NCBI GenBank assembly: GCA_938028745.1 | Contig: CALIZL010000061.1 | Location: forward strand, 1-20,869 | Length of the DNA: 20,869 nucleotides | Source of the DNA: an uncultured Prevotella sp. | GTDB taxonomy: Bacteria > Bacteroidota > Bacteroidia > Bacteroidales > Bacteroidaceae | Direction of reading: 5' to 3' | Shown here: piece after piece, positions 1 to 6,733 of the stretch | How the letters are laid out: the number at the start of each line of letters is the position of its first letter | Position numbering within the stretch: the first letter of the stretch is position 1 | Position numbers and translations under genes: made by a program | The notes under the pieces: model-generated | Told to the model about the DNA's origin: nothing | Databases searched by the model: none | What the model saw: only the letters and a program-made list of their open reading frames with translations

Positions 1-190
1 GTTAGTGATTTATCCTCTAAAAGTGTAGCGATTGGCCATTTATATCCTCTAAAAAATGTAGGTTTGTTAGTGATTTATCCTCTAAAAGTGTAGCGATTGG
101 CCATTTATATCCTCTAAAAAGTGTAGGATTGTTAGTGATTTATCCTCTAAAAAGTGTCGTGCTAGGCCATTTCTATCCTCTAAAAAGTGT
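1..190. repeat. 65-bp tandem repeat, about 3 copies, cut by window edge
   Basis: Three head-to-tail copies start at 1, 66 and 131 with a period of exactly 65 bp. Each copy contains two versions of the core TATCCTCTAAAA (at 11, 43, 76, 108, 141 and 174), so the core recurs every 32-33 bp, roughly three helical turns. The stretches between cores are themselves alternating repeats (GTGATT type and GGCCATT type), so this is a nested tandem repeat and not a CRISPR array. The first copy starts at the window edge, so the array probably continues to the left. No coding potential is apparent. Function unknown. Confidence 0.9.
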
Positions 191-443
191 GAAGTTGTTT
201 TCTTTATGCCAAGAGAACAGCAATGTTCTGTCGTGTGTTAGACGATGAAGAGAACATGTGATGTGGGCTAATGGTCATGCTATTCTGGCCTACCCTCATT
301 CCGTCGGCTTATCTGAAACTCCTTTTGCCCACTTCTCTTAGGTGCATCCCCCGCATCACGAATTCCCTTTGAACGCCGAAGTAAACCTTAAAAAACCGAA
401 TAAAATTTCGTGGAATATATGGTCGGCTATGTATTATTTTCAC
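191..443. other. Intergenic region upstream of rubrerythrin
   Basis: No gene is visible. The only structure is a small inverted repeat, AGAACA-GCAA-TGTTCT (214-229), with a loose extra half-site (GAGAACA) about 22 bp downstream. It lies more than 200 bp upstream of the predicted rubrerythrin transcription start, so a role as an operator is speculative. Confidence 0.4.
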
Positions 444-451
444 TACCTTTG
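424..451 (+). promoter_or_regulatory. Bacteroidetes-type promoter of rubrerythrin
   Basis: The -7 element TACCTTTG at 444-451 matches the Bacteroidetes consensus TAnnTTTG exactly and is followed by C, as is usual. A clear -33 TTTG is not visible; the expected place is near 418-426. This would put the transcription start near 458 and give a leader of about 80 nt before the ATG at 537. Confidence 0.6.
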
Positions 452-536
452 CATCGAACAAGACTGAAAACACAAATCAAAAACGGCATAAGGCCGACGA
501 TATTATACAAAGAAAATAAACAAGAATTAGAACATT

Positions 537-1079
537 ATGAAAGATTTAAAAGGAACAAAGACCGAGAAAAACCTGCAAGAAGCATTTGCAGGCGAGTGTA
601 TGGCACGCACCAAGTACACTTTCTTCGCATCGAAAGCAAAGAAAGATGGGTTCGAACAGATTGCGGCCATCTTCGAAGAGACGGCTCACAACGAGAAAGA
701 ACATGCCGAGTTGTGGTATAAGTACCTGCATGGCGGCGAGATTGGCAACACCAGCGAGAACTTGAAGATTGCCGCCGAAGGCGAAAACTACGAGTGGACC
801 GACATGTACGACCGTATGGCGAAGGAGGCCGAGGAAGAAGGTTTCAAGGAAATTGCCATTAAGTTTAGAAAGGTTGGCGAGATTGAAAAGACCCACGAGG
901 CACGTTATCGCAAGCTGTTGAAGAACATTGAGGACGCATTGGTGTTCTCGCGCGACGGCGATTGCATCTGGGTATGCCGCAATTGCGGACATGTGGTAGT
1001 TGGAAAGAAAGCTCCGCAGGTGTGTCCCGTTTGCTTGCATCCCCAAGCTTTCTTCGAATTGAAGCCCGAAAACTTCTAA
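537..1079 (+). CDS. rbr: Rubrerythrin
   Basis: This 180-aa protein is a full-length rubrerythrin, a cytoplasmic non-haem iron protein that reduces hydrogen peroxide in anaerobes. The N-terminal four-helix diiron domain (about residues 1-135) shows the ligands E20, E53 with H56 (ExxH) and E117 with H120 (second ExxH), plus E97. The C-terminal rubredoxin domain has the two knuckles C147-RN-C150 and C163-PV-C166 that bind a single iron. The start at 537 gives the MKDLKGTKTEKNL N-terminus typical of the family. It appears monocistronic: a TAnnTTTG promoter lies about 85 bp upstream and repeats separate it from tex. The gene symbol follows family usage. Regulation by oxidative stress is expected from the family but no operator could be identified. 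Confidence 0.97.
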   Translation: MKDLKGTKTEKNLQEAFAGECMARTKYTFFASKAKKDGFEQIAAIFEETAHNEKEHAELWYKYLHGGEIGNTSENLKIAAEGENYEWTDMYDRMAKEAEEEGFKEIAIKFRKVGEIEKTHEARYRKLLKNIEDALVFSRDGDCIWVCRNCGHVVVGKKAPQVCPVCLHPQAFFELKPENF

Positions 1080-1087
1080 AACTGAAA

Positions 1088-1280
1088 AGGCTTTTAAAGG
1101 TGAAAGGGTGAAAAAGTGAGAGGGTGAAAAGATAGCTGCGCCTTTTAAAGGTGAAAGGGTGAAAGGGTGACAAAGTGAAAAGATGGCTTCGCCTTTTAAA
1201 GGTGAAAGAGTGAAAAGGTGAAAAGATGGCTGCGCCTTTTAAAGGTGAAAAGATGAAAAAGTGAAAAGATGGCTGCGCCT
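1088..1280. repeat. Compound (GGTGAAAA)n tandem repeat
   Basis: Blocks of a degenerate octamer (GGTGAAAA, AAGTGAAA, GGGTGAAA) end in a fixed segment GATGGCTGCGCCTTTTAAA. The CTTTTAAAGG junctions lie at 1091, 1142, 1193 and 1236, and a truncated one near 1279. The unit lengths are therefore 51, 51, 43 and 43 bp, and the 8-bp difference equals one octamer. The fixed part contains the palindrome CCTTTtAAAGG. The same compound design occurs at 4032-4161 on the other side of the tex transcription unit. No reading frame is maintained. Confidence 0.85.
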
Positions 1281-1413
1281 AGTACTTGTTGACTCGTCAG
1301 CTCGTCAACTTGTTAATCAATACAGCTATTGGTTTAACTCCATCGCTCTTTAACAGATCAAAGAGGCACTTTAACCCCTTAGAGAAACCTCTTTCCCCAC
1401 ACTAAATTTTACT
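1281..1413. other. Intergenic stretch with short-oligomer remnants and a hairpin
   Basis: After the compound repeat there is a short CTCGTCAA-type oligomer run (about 1288-1315). Further on is an inverted repeat AAAGAGG (1360-1366) / CCTCTTT (1388-1394) with a 21-nt loop. No open reading frame of interest is present. Confidence 0.5.
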
Positions 1414-1451
1414 AAAAACGCTGTCCAACTTTACGCGGACAGCGTTTTTTT
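1414..1451 (+). terminator. Rho-independent terminator, probably bidirectional
   Basis: A 13-bp perfect stem AAAAACGCTGTCC (1414-1426) / GGACAGCGTTTTT (1437-1449) with a 10-nt loop runs into a T tract ending at 1451. The A tract on the left side would serve as the U tract on the opposite strand. It ends only about 15 bp before the tex start codon and overlaps the tex promoter region, so the loop and right arm would be melted when the promoter is used. Confidence 0.8.
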
Positions 1452-1460
1452 GTATCTTTG
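1430..1460 (+). promoter_or_regulatory. tex promoter, nested in the terminator
   Basis: The -7 element TATCTTTG (1453-1460) matches TAnnTTTG exactly. The best -33 candidate is TTTA (1430-1433) in the loop of the terminator hairpin, with a 19-bp spacer. Transcription would start within a few bases of the ATG at 1466, so the tex mRNA may be leaderless or nearly so. Confidence 0.6.
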
Positions 1461-1465
1461 CACAC

Positions 1466-3601
1466 ATGAACGAATACGCAAACATCATCGCCACGAGTCT
1501 TGAACTAAACCAAACCAAAGTGGCAAACACCCTCGCACTGCTCGATGAGGGCTGTACCATCCCGTTTATCAGCCGTTATCGTAAAGAGAAAACAGGCGGA
1601 TTGGACGAGGTGCAGATTGCCAATATCAGCCAATGGAAAGACAAACTCACCGAACTTGCAAAGCGCAAGGAAACCATTTGCAAAACAATTGACGAGCTGG
1701 GCAAGCTTACTCCCGAACTGAAAAGCCGTATCGACAACACTTGGGACAGCACCACGCTCGAAGATATATACCTGCCCTATAAGCCCAAACGCCGTACTCG
1801 CGCGCAGGTGGCACGCCAACAGGGGCTCGAACCCTTGGCGCAAATCATCTTGTTGCAACGCGAACCCAACCCCCAAAGCGTGGCACGAGCCTACGTTAAG
1901 GGCGATGTGAAAGACGTTGAGGCCGCCATTAAGGGCGCACAAGACATTATTGCCGAAACAATTAGCGAGAACGAGCAAACCCGACAGCAGGTGCGCAACG
2001 CCTTTAAGCGCGAGGCCATCATCTCGTCTAAGGTGATTGCCGCGAAGAAAGACGAGGAAGGGGCGCAGAAATACACCGATTACTTCGACTTTTCTGAACC
2101 TCTTCGCCGCTGCAACGGCAATCGTTTGCTGGCCATGAGGCGTGGCGAGAGTGAGGGTTTTCTTCGTGTGAGCATCTCTATCGACGGCGAAGAAACCACC
2201 GAACGCCTGCAACGACACTACGTTAGGGGGCGCGGTGCATGCGCGCAGTTGGTTGAAGAGGCCGTGGCCGATGCCTACAAACGACTGATAGAACCATCGG
2301 TGGAAAACGAATTTGCTGCTGCCAGCAAGGAAAAGGCCGACGAAGAGGCTATTGGCGTGTTCTCGCTCAACCTCCGTCAGCTGCTACTTGCCGCCCCATT
2401 GGGTCAAAAACGCGTGATGGGAGTAGACCCTGGCATTCGCACGGGGTGCAAAGTTGTGTGCCTCGATGCGCAGGGCAACTTGCTTTATCATGATGTTGTG
2501 TATCCGTTTACGCCACGCGGCAACGAGCAGGCCGCCAAAACGCAGTTTCAGAAGATTGCCAATCGTTTTAAAGTAGACGCCATCGCCGTGGGCAACGGCA
2601 CTGCCAGTCGCGAAACGGCCGACATCTTGCGGCAGGCAGGCCATGCAGTCGAGCCGCGAATACCCGTGTATGTGGTGAGCGAAGATGGCGCATCGGTTTA
2701 TTCGGCATCGAAAACAGCACGCGACGAGTTCCCCGACGAGGATGTTACCGTGCGTGGGGCGGTGTCGATTGGTAGGCGATTGATGGACCCTTTGGCCGAA
2801 TTGGTGAAGATAGACCCGAAGAGTATCGGTGTTGGGCAATACCAACACGACGTTGATCAAACCAAGTTGAAGAAGAGTCTAGATACAACGGTGGAGAGTT
2901 GCGTTAACCTCGTGGGCGTTAATGTCAATACGGCCAGCGTGCATTTGCTTACTTACATCAGCGGGTTAGGGCCAACCTTGGCGAAGAACATCGTGGATTA
3001 TCGTCGCGATAATGGGGCGTTCACCTCGCGTGCGCAACTGAAAAAGGTACCCCGACTTGGTCCTGCGGCCTTCGAACAGTGTGCGGGTTTCTTACGAGTA
3101 GACGGTGCGAAGAACCCATTAGACAACAGTGCGGTGCATCCCGAACGCTATGCCGTGGTTGAAAGCATGGCCAAAGATATGGGCTGCTCTGTGGGTCAGC
3201 TCATCGGGAACAACGAAAAGATTAGGCAGATACCGCTAGCCAAGTACGTAACGGCCGAGGTGGGCATGCCAACGCTTAACGATATTGTGGCCGAATTGGA
3301 GAAACCGGGACGCGATCCGCGTGAAGACCTCGAAGAGTTTGCCTTCGACGAGCGCGTGCATACCGTTGCCGACCTTGTTCCGGGCATGCTCTTACCAGGC
3401 ATAGTTACCAATATCACCAAGTTTGGAGCGTTTGTAGACGTGGGCGTTCATCAAGACGGACTGGTGCATGTGTCGCAACTGGCCAACCGATATGTGGCCG
3501 ATCCTGCCGAGGTGGTTAAGCTACACCAGCATGTTCAGGTGAAAGTGGTGGAGGTAGACACTAGGCGAAACAGAATTTCTTTAACGATGAAAGGGGTGTG
3601 A
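1466..3601 (+). CDS. tex: Tex-family S1 RNA-binding protein
   Basis: This 711-aa protein has the full Tex architecture. It begins with the helical Tex N-terminal region (about 1-200, including the DEGCTIPFISRYRKE block). A YqgF/RNase H-like fold follows (about 315-440, starting at GVDPGIRTGCKV), then tandem helix-hairpin-helix motifs (about 485-547, ISGLGP and VPRLGPAAF). It ends in a C-terminal S1 domain (about 636-711, PGMLLPGIVTNITKFGAFVDVG). Tex proteins are conserved cytoplasmic nucleic-acid-binding factors linked to transcription and RNA metabolism; the RNase H-like fold is generally regarded as non-catalytic. The length is slightly short of the usual 720-780 residues but no domain is missing. 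The N-terminus aligns with Bacteroidales homologues from the first residues, supporting the ATG at 1466. The next gene starts 4 bp after the stop, so the two are probably cotranscribed. Confidence 0.96.
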   Translation: MNEYANIIATSLELNQTKVANTLALLDEGCTIPFISRYRKEKTGGLDEVQIANISQWKDKLTELAKRKETICKTIDELGKLTPELKSRIDNTWDSTTLEDIYLPYKPKRRTRAQVARQQGLEPLAQIILLQREPNPQSVARAYVKGDVKDVEAAIKGAQDIIAETISENEQTRQQVRNAFKREAIISSKVIAAKKDEEGAQKYTDYFDFSEPLRRCNGNRLLAMRRGESEGFLRVSISIDGEETTERLQRHYVRGRGACAQLVEEAVADAYKRLIEPSVENEFAAASKEKADEEAIGVFSLNLRQLLLAAPLGQKRVMGVDPGIRTGCKVVCLDAQGNLLYHDVVYPFTPRGNEQAAKTQFQKIANRFKVDAIAVGNGTASRETADILRQAGHAVEPRIPVYVVSEDGASVYSASKTARDEFPDEDVTVRGAVSIGRRLMDPLAELVKIDPKSIGVGQYQHDVDQTKLKKSLDTTVESCVNLVGVNVNTASVHLLTYISGLGPTLAKNIVDYRRDNGAFTSRAQLKKVPRLGPAAFEQCAGFLRVDGAKNPLDNSAVHPERYAVVESMAKDMGCSVGQLIGNNEKIRQIPLAKYVTAEVGMPTLNDIVAELEKPGRDPREDLEEFAFDERVHTVADLVPGMLLPGIVTNITKFGAFVDVGVHQDGLVHVSQLANRYVADPAEVVKLHQHVQVKVVEVDTRRNRISLTMKGV

Positions 3602-3605
3602 CGTT

Positions 3606-4031
3606 ATGAAACAGTTTTTTATTTTCGCGCTCATGGCGTTGTTCGCGCTTGTTGGTTACGCTCAAGAACGAAAGAGTTTTAAGGGCCATCTCTACAATAG
3701 CGAGTACAATGTGTACATGCGCATCAACTTCCACGATAAGGATGTGGTGGCGCGTGGACAAGAATTATTTGGTAAACTGCCCGGTTATCTTGGGTCGAAG
3801 TTCGATACGCGCCTGTGGCTTATCACCGATGTGAAGCTCAATAAGGATAAGGAGGCTAAGCTGTCTATTATTAACGATTATGGTAGCGAAGACTTGGAGG
3901 CCAAGTTGGAGAAAGAAAATGATAGTACCTATACGCTCAAACAGCTGGAAGGAAGTCCTATTAAGATTGTGGTAGACCGCAAATGGGTGAAGTTGCCCAA
4001 GGTGATGCAGTTTAAGGTGAAGAGCTATTAA
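3606..4031 (+). CDS. Small exported protein of unknown function
   Basis: I do not recognise a family. The 141-aa product starts with a clear Sec signal peptide (K2, hydrophobic core 4-16, likely cleavage after A19 in VGYAQ). The mature part of about 120 residues is rich in charged residues and alternating beta-like segments, with no cysteine after the signal, so it is not a lipoprotein. It lacks an obvious type IX secretion C-terminal domain, so periplasm or outer-membrane periphery is the likely destination. The ATG lies 4 bp behind the tex stop codon, indicating an operon with tex, although a functional link between a cytoplasmic RNA-binding protein and an exported protein is not obvious. 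The second compound repeat array follows directly after the stop. Confidence 0.85.
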   Translation: MKQFFIFALMALFALVGYAQERKSFKGHLYNSEYNVYMRINFHDKDVVARGQELFGKLPGYLGSKFDTRLWLITDVKLNKDKEAKLSIINDYGSEDLEAKLEKENDSTYTLKQLEGSPIKIVVDRKWVKLPKVMQFKVKSY

Positions 4032-4161
4032 AGGTGAAAGGGTGAAAAGGTGAAAAATGGCTAACGCCTTTAAAGGTGAAAAGGTGAAAGGGTTATTAAA
4101 GGTGAAAAAGTGAAAGGGTGAAAAGGTGAAAAAATGGCTAACGCCTTTAAAGGTGTCTAGC
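4032..4161. repeat. Second compound (GGTGAAAA)n tandem repeat
   Basis: Octamer runs of GGTGAAAA/GGTGAAAG type end in the fixed segment ATGGCTAACGCCTTTAAA, which occurs twice (near 4058 and 4134). This is the same design as 1088-1280, but the fixed part reads GGCTAACGCC instead of GGCTGCGCC. The array begins immediately after the stop codon of the exported-protein gene. Confidence 0.85.
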
Positions 4162-4356
4162 GTTTTCTAGGTTTCTAGTTCTTTCTAGCTTTCGGATAAG
4201 TCAGACAAGTCAGACAGGTCAGAATTATCCTATTAGCCTAACGCCACCTATACATTTGGCTTAACTCCTTAACTCCATAACTCCTTAACTCCTAATGGTG
4301 AAAAATGGTTTACCTTTTTACTAAGACGAATAAAGACATGATTTAATACTATTGAA
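4162..4356. other. Oligomer-repeat spacer upstream of the radical SAM gene
   Basis: Three different short-oligomer runs follow each other: a TTTCTAG-like run (about 4157-4190), a GTCAGACA run (about 4199-4223) and a TTAACTCC run (about 4260-4294). A stray GGTGAAAA-type remnant follows near 4296. No promoter with a good TAnnTTTG was found. The nearest match is TACCTTTT (4311-4318), which deviates at the last base. Confidence 0.6.
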
Positions 4357-5727
4357 ATGAGAAGGCCGTTGAGAGTGAAGATGATTTTGCCATCTTTGGA
4401 TGAAGCAAAAAGCCCATACTGGCGCCCTATTAAATATTCACTATTTCCTCCAATAGGGTTGGCAACACTAGCAGGATATTTCCACGACGATGATGAAGTT
4501 GTGCTTTTAGATCAGCATGTAGAGAAACTAGACATAACCGATACTCCCGATTTGGTATGTATTCAGGTATATGTTACAAATGCTTATAGGGCTTACGCCA
4601 TAGCGGATAGTTACAGGAGTCGTGGGGTATATGTCGTTATGGGCGGGTTACATATTACTGCACTTCCCGAAGAGGCAGCCTTGCATGCCAATACCATTAT
4701 AATAGGTCCTGGCGAAGAGGCATTTCCTAGGTTTATCAATGATTTCAGAAACGGTTGTGCACAAAAGCGATATTCCGCAAAATGGCGTTCTATTGAAGAC
4801 ATTCCTCCCGTTCGTCGCGATCTTATAAAGCGCAGTAAGTATTTTGTTCCTAATTCGCTTGTCGTATCAAGGGGATGTCCGCATCATTGTGATTTCTGCT
4901 ATAAGGATGCTTTTTATGAGGGTGGAAAATCCTTTTATACGGCTCGTGTTGATGCGGCTTTGAAAGAAATCGACGCACTTCCAGGCAGACACCTTTATTT
5001 TCTAGACGACCATTTGCTTGGCAGTAAAAGGTTTGCTGCCGAACTGTTTGAGGGCATGAAAGGCATGAATCGCGTTTTTCAAAGCGCGGCAACGGTTCAA
5101 TCTATCCTTGAAGGCGACCTTATAGAGAAAGCTGCCGAAGCAGGAATGCGAAGTGTTTTCATCGGCTTTGAGACATTCTCGCCAGAAAACTTAAAGGCAA
5201 GCAACAAATGTCAGAACCTTCAGCGCGATTATAGTGCAGCGGTGCAGCGGCTGCATAGCCTTGGTATCATGATCAATGGTAGTTTTGTGTTCGGATTAGA
5301 CCACGATGATGCAGATGTCTTTCGACGTACTGTTGATTGGGGAGTGGATAACGCAATAACAACTGCAACATATCATATCCTAACCCCATACCCTGGCACA
5401 CGGCAGTTTAAGCGAATGGAAACTGAAGGAAGAATACTCACCTACGATTGGAGTAAGTATGACACACGCACCGTTGTATATCAAACAAGGGGTCTTACCG
5501 CAGAGCAATTGAAAGAAGGCTATGACTGGGCATGTAGGTCTTTCTATTCGTGGAACAACATCCTTCGTGCGTGTAGTCATGATACGACCCTTACGCAGCG
5601 AATTACGCACCTTATGTACACAGGAGGCTGGAAGAAATTTGAACAGGTTTGGGGAGCTCTTGTCAGGGTAGGGGGATTGAACAAGGCACTTCCGTTGCTT
5701 GAACAATTATTATCACACACCAAGTAA
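4357..5727 (+). CDS. B12-binding-domain radical SAM protein
   Basis: This 456-aa protein combines an N-terminal cobalamin-binding Rossmann-like domain (about 1-150) with a radical SAM TIM barrel (about 160-380) and a C-terminal region (about 380-456). The B12-like domain carries GGLHITALPEE (96 onward), the conserved loop of this class. The [4Fe-4S] cysteines are C174, C178 and C181 (CPHHCDFC), preceded by the usual SRG. Downstream come FLDDH and GFETFSPENL, as expected for the barrel. A strict DxHxxG motif is missing: DQHVEKL occupies the place, which is common in this class. Such enzymes do methylations, rearrangements or ring contractions; the substrate cannot be read here. The gene stands alone between repeats, with no biosynthetic neighbours. 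Its composition looks somewhat more A+T-rich than that of tex, by eye. Confidence 0.9.
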   Translation: MRRPLRVKMILPSLDEAKSPYWRPIKYSLFPPIGLATLAGYFHDDDEVVLLDQHVEKLDITDTPDLVCIQVYVTNAYRAYAIADSYRSRGVYVVMGGLHITALPEEAALHANTIIIGPGEEAFPRFINDFRNGCAQKRYSAKWRSIEDIPPVRRDLIKRSKYFVPNSLVVSRGCPHHCDFCYKDAFYEGGKSFYTARVDAALKEIDALPGRHLYFLDDHLLGSKRFAAELFEGMKGMNRVFQSAATVQSILEGDLIEKAAEAGMRSVFIGFETFSPENLKASNKCQNLQRDYSAAVQRLHSLGIMINGSFVFGLDHDDADVFRRTVDWGVDNAITTATYHILTPYPGTRQFKRMETEGRILTYDWSKYDTRTVVYQTRGLTAEQLKEGYDWACRSFYSWNNILRACSHDTTLTQRITHLMYTGGWKKFEQVWGALVRVGGLNKALPLLEQLLSHTK

Positions 5728-5848
5728 ACTATTATATGAAATCGTATTGCAAGCCCTACAACCGCTCGCGCTAGTGCTTGTAAGTGTACATGTTCCCCCG
5801 TTCCGTTGCCCCTGCGTGTGTATATGCGATAATCGTTTTTTTTGTCTA
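5728..5848. other. 3' flank of the radical SAM gene
   Basis: No gene seen. A short CGATAATCG hairpin is followed by a T run (about 5828-5843). This could act as a weak terminator for the radical SAM gene. Confidence 0.4.
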
Positions 5849-6457
5849 GTTTTTAGTAGAAAATTTAACATTCTGAGTGCCTTTTCCGTCCACCAATCGC
5901 CCACTTGCCGCAAAAAATCGATTCTCGCGAGGGTTGGTTTTGGTGCAAAAAGGGGTTAGTATGTGAATGCGGCAAAATGAATTTTTATGTCAAGACACCG
6001 CCATTTGCACCAGATTTTGGGCTATTTGCTGCTCAATGTAGTGCATTTTGCTGCTAAACGCAGTGCAATATGCCGCTAAATGCAGTGCGTTTTGGTGCTA
6101 AACGCAAGCTAAAATGGTGCTAAATGCAGGGCAAAATGGTGCTAAATGCAAGACGAAAAGCATAAAAATCCACCACAGTTGTATAAACAACACCTTTTCG
6201 ATCCATGAAACACATGGCTGAAAAGGGCAAAATAACCGTTAAAAAGTGGGTTTTTAGGGGCTAAAAGTGGGTTGTTGGGCGCAAAAAATAATGGGCGGGC
6301 AACCAAACTAGAAAGGCTAAATGGTACAAAATGCAGGTTTTGTTCTTCAAAACAGACAAAACAAAAGGAGTGAAAGGCCAGGAATAGTGGCAATTTACCT
6401 ACTTTATAACCGATATTTTCGCTAGAACGGAGCGAAAATTTGAGTGGTTTTGTAAAA
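5849..6457 (+). repeat. Non-coding dispersed element, copy A
   Basis: About 610 bp here are clearly related to 17055-17709 in the same orientation. Shared landmarks in order are: TTTAACAT followed by GAGTGCC (about 5863-5881); the CACCAAT-GCCCAC block and TTCTCGCG; a 22-nt tandem array; a GTTTTT-rich segment; CTAGAAAGGC-AAATGGT (about 6308-6324); a GACAAAA block; and a terminal hairpin ATTTTCGCT (6415-6423) / AGCGAAAAT (6431-6439). No conserved open reading frame spans the two copies. It lies between convergent genes, the radical SAM gene (+) and sprA (-). The boundaries are approximate because the copies are diverged. Confidence 0.8.
6029..6154. repeat. 22-nt tandem array in element copy A
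   Basis: There are five full units of exactly 22 nt, starting at 6029, 6051, 6073, 6095 and 6117, and a 16-nt partial unit at 6139. The consensus is close to sTGCTAAAyGCAgkGCAAWWTG. Units share the core GCTAAAyGCA; a more degenerate unit may precede at 6007. Because GCTAAATGC and GCATTT are complementary, neighbouring units can fold on each other. Confidence 0.9.
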
Positions 6458-6733
6458 GAAAAAATAATAATTTAAGGTTTTGTGCTGGTGGTTTTTTGAG
6501 TTGGTACTCTTTTGAGTTGATGAGTTCTTGATTTGATTTGCGCGTGTTCTTTTTTTCCTTTGGCAAGATGAAAGCATTTTTTTCTACGACCGATTTGGGA
6601 TAAACTAACAAACTGATTAACACGCAAACTAATGAGCTTATAAACTCATGAACGCATAAGCTGTTTTCATGCGTGTGTTCAGACCTTAGCATAAGTATCG
6701 GTCTGCCAAAGCTAAGCCCGAAGGTTAAGGGCT
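6458..6733. other. 3' flank of sprA with oligomer runs and hairpins
   Basis: No gene is visible. A TTTGAGTTGATGAGTT-type oligomer run lies at about 6494-6530 and an AAACTAA/AAACTCATGAAC run at about 6602-6655. There is an inverted repeat AGCTTAT (6635-6641) / ATAAGCT (6656-6662). Near the end of sprA are two small stems, CAGACC (6680-6685) / GGTCTG (6700-6705) and AAGCCC (6714-6719) / GGGCTT (6729-6734). The last one touches the sprA stop codon. They may end ruvA-sprA transcription, but neither is followed by a T tract. Confidence 0.5.

Noticed and set aside
1..190. Possible CRISPR array (regular core every 32-33 bp)
   Set aside because: The intervals between cores are themselves two alternating repeats, not unique spacers, and no cas gene is present.
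410..721. 103-aa plus-strand frame overlapping the rubrerythrin start
   Set aside because: It begins upstream of the predicted transcription start and is out of frame with the clearly conserved rubrerythrin.
1505..2218. 237-aa minus-strand open frame inside tex
   Set aside because: It is antisense to the conserved Tex N-terminal region and has no family signature.
4162..4356. Cobalamin riboswitch upstream of the B12-binding radical SAM gene
   Set aside because: The spacer consists of oligomer runs; no B12-box-like sequence or suitable structured leader is visible.
5699..5959. 86-aa plus-strand frame across the end of the radical SAM gene
   Set aside because: It overlaps a conserved gene in another frame and enters the non-coding element.
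6142..6393. 83-aa minus-strand open frame in element copy A
   Set aside because: The frame lies in the repeat element, is rich in F/L/C from the A+T-rich array, and has no conserved counterpart in copy B.
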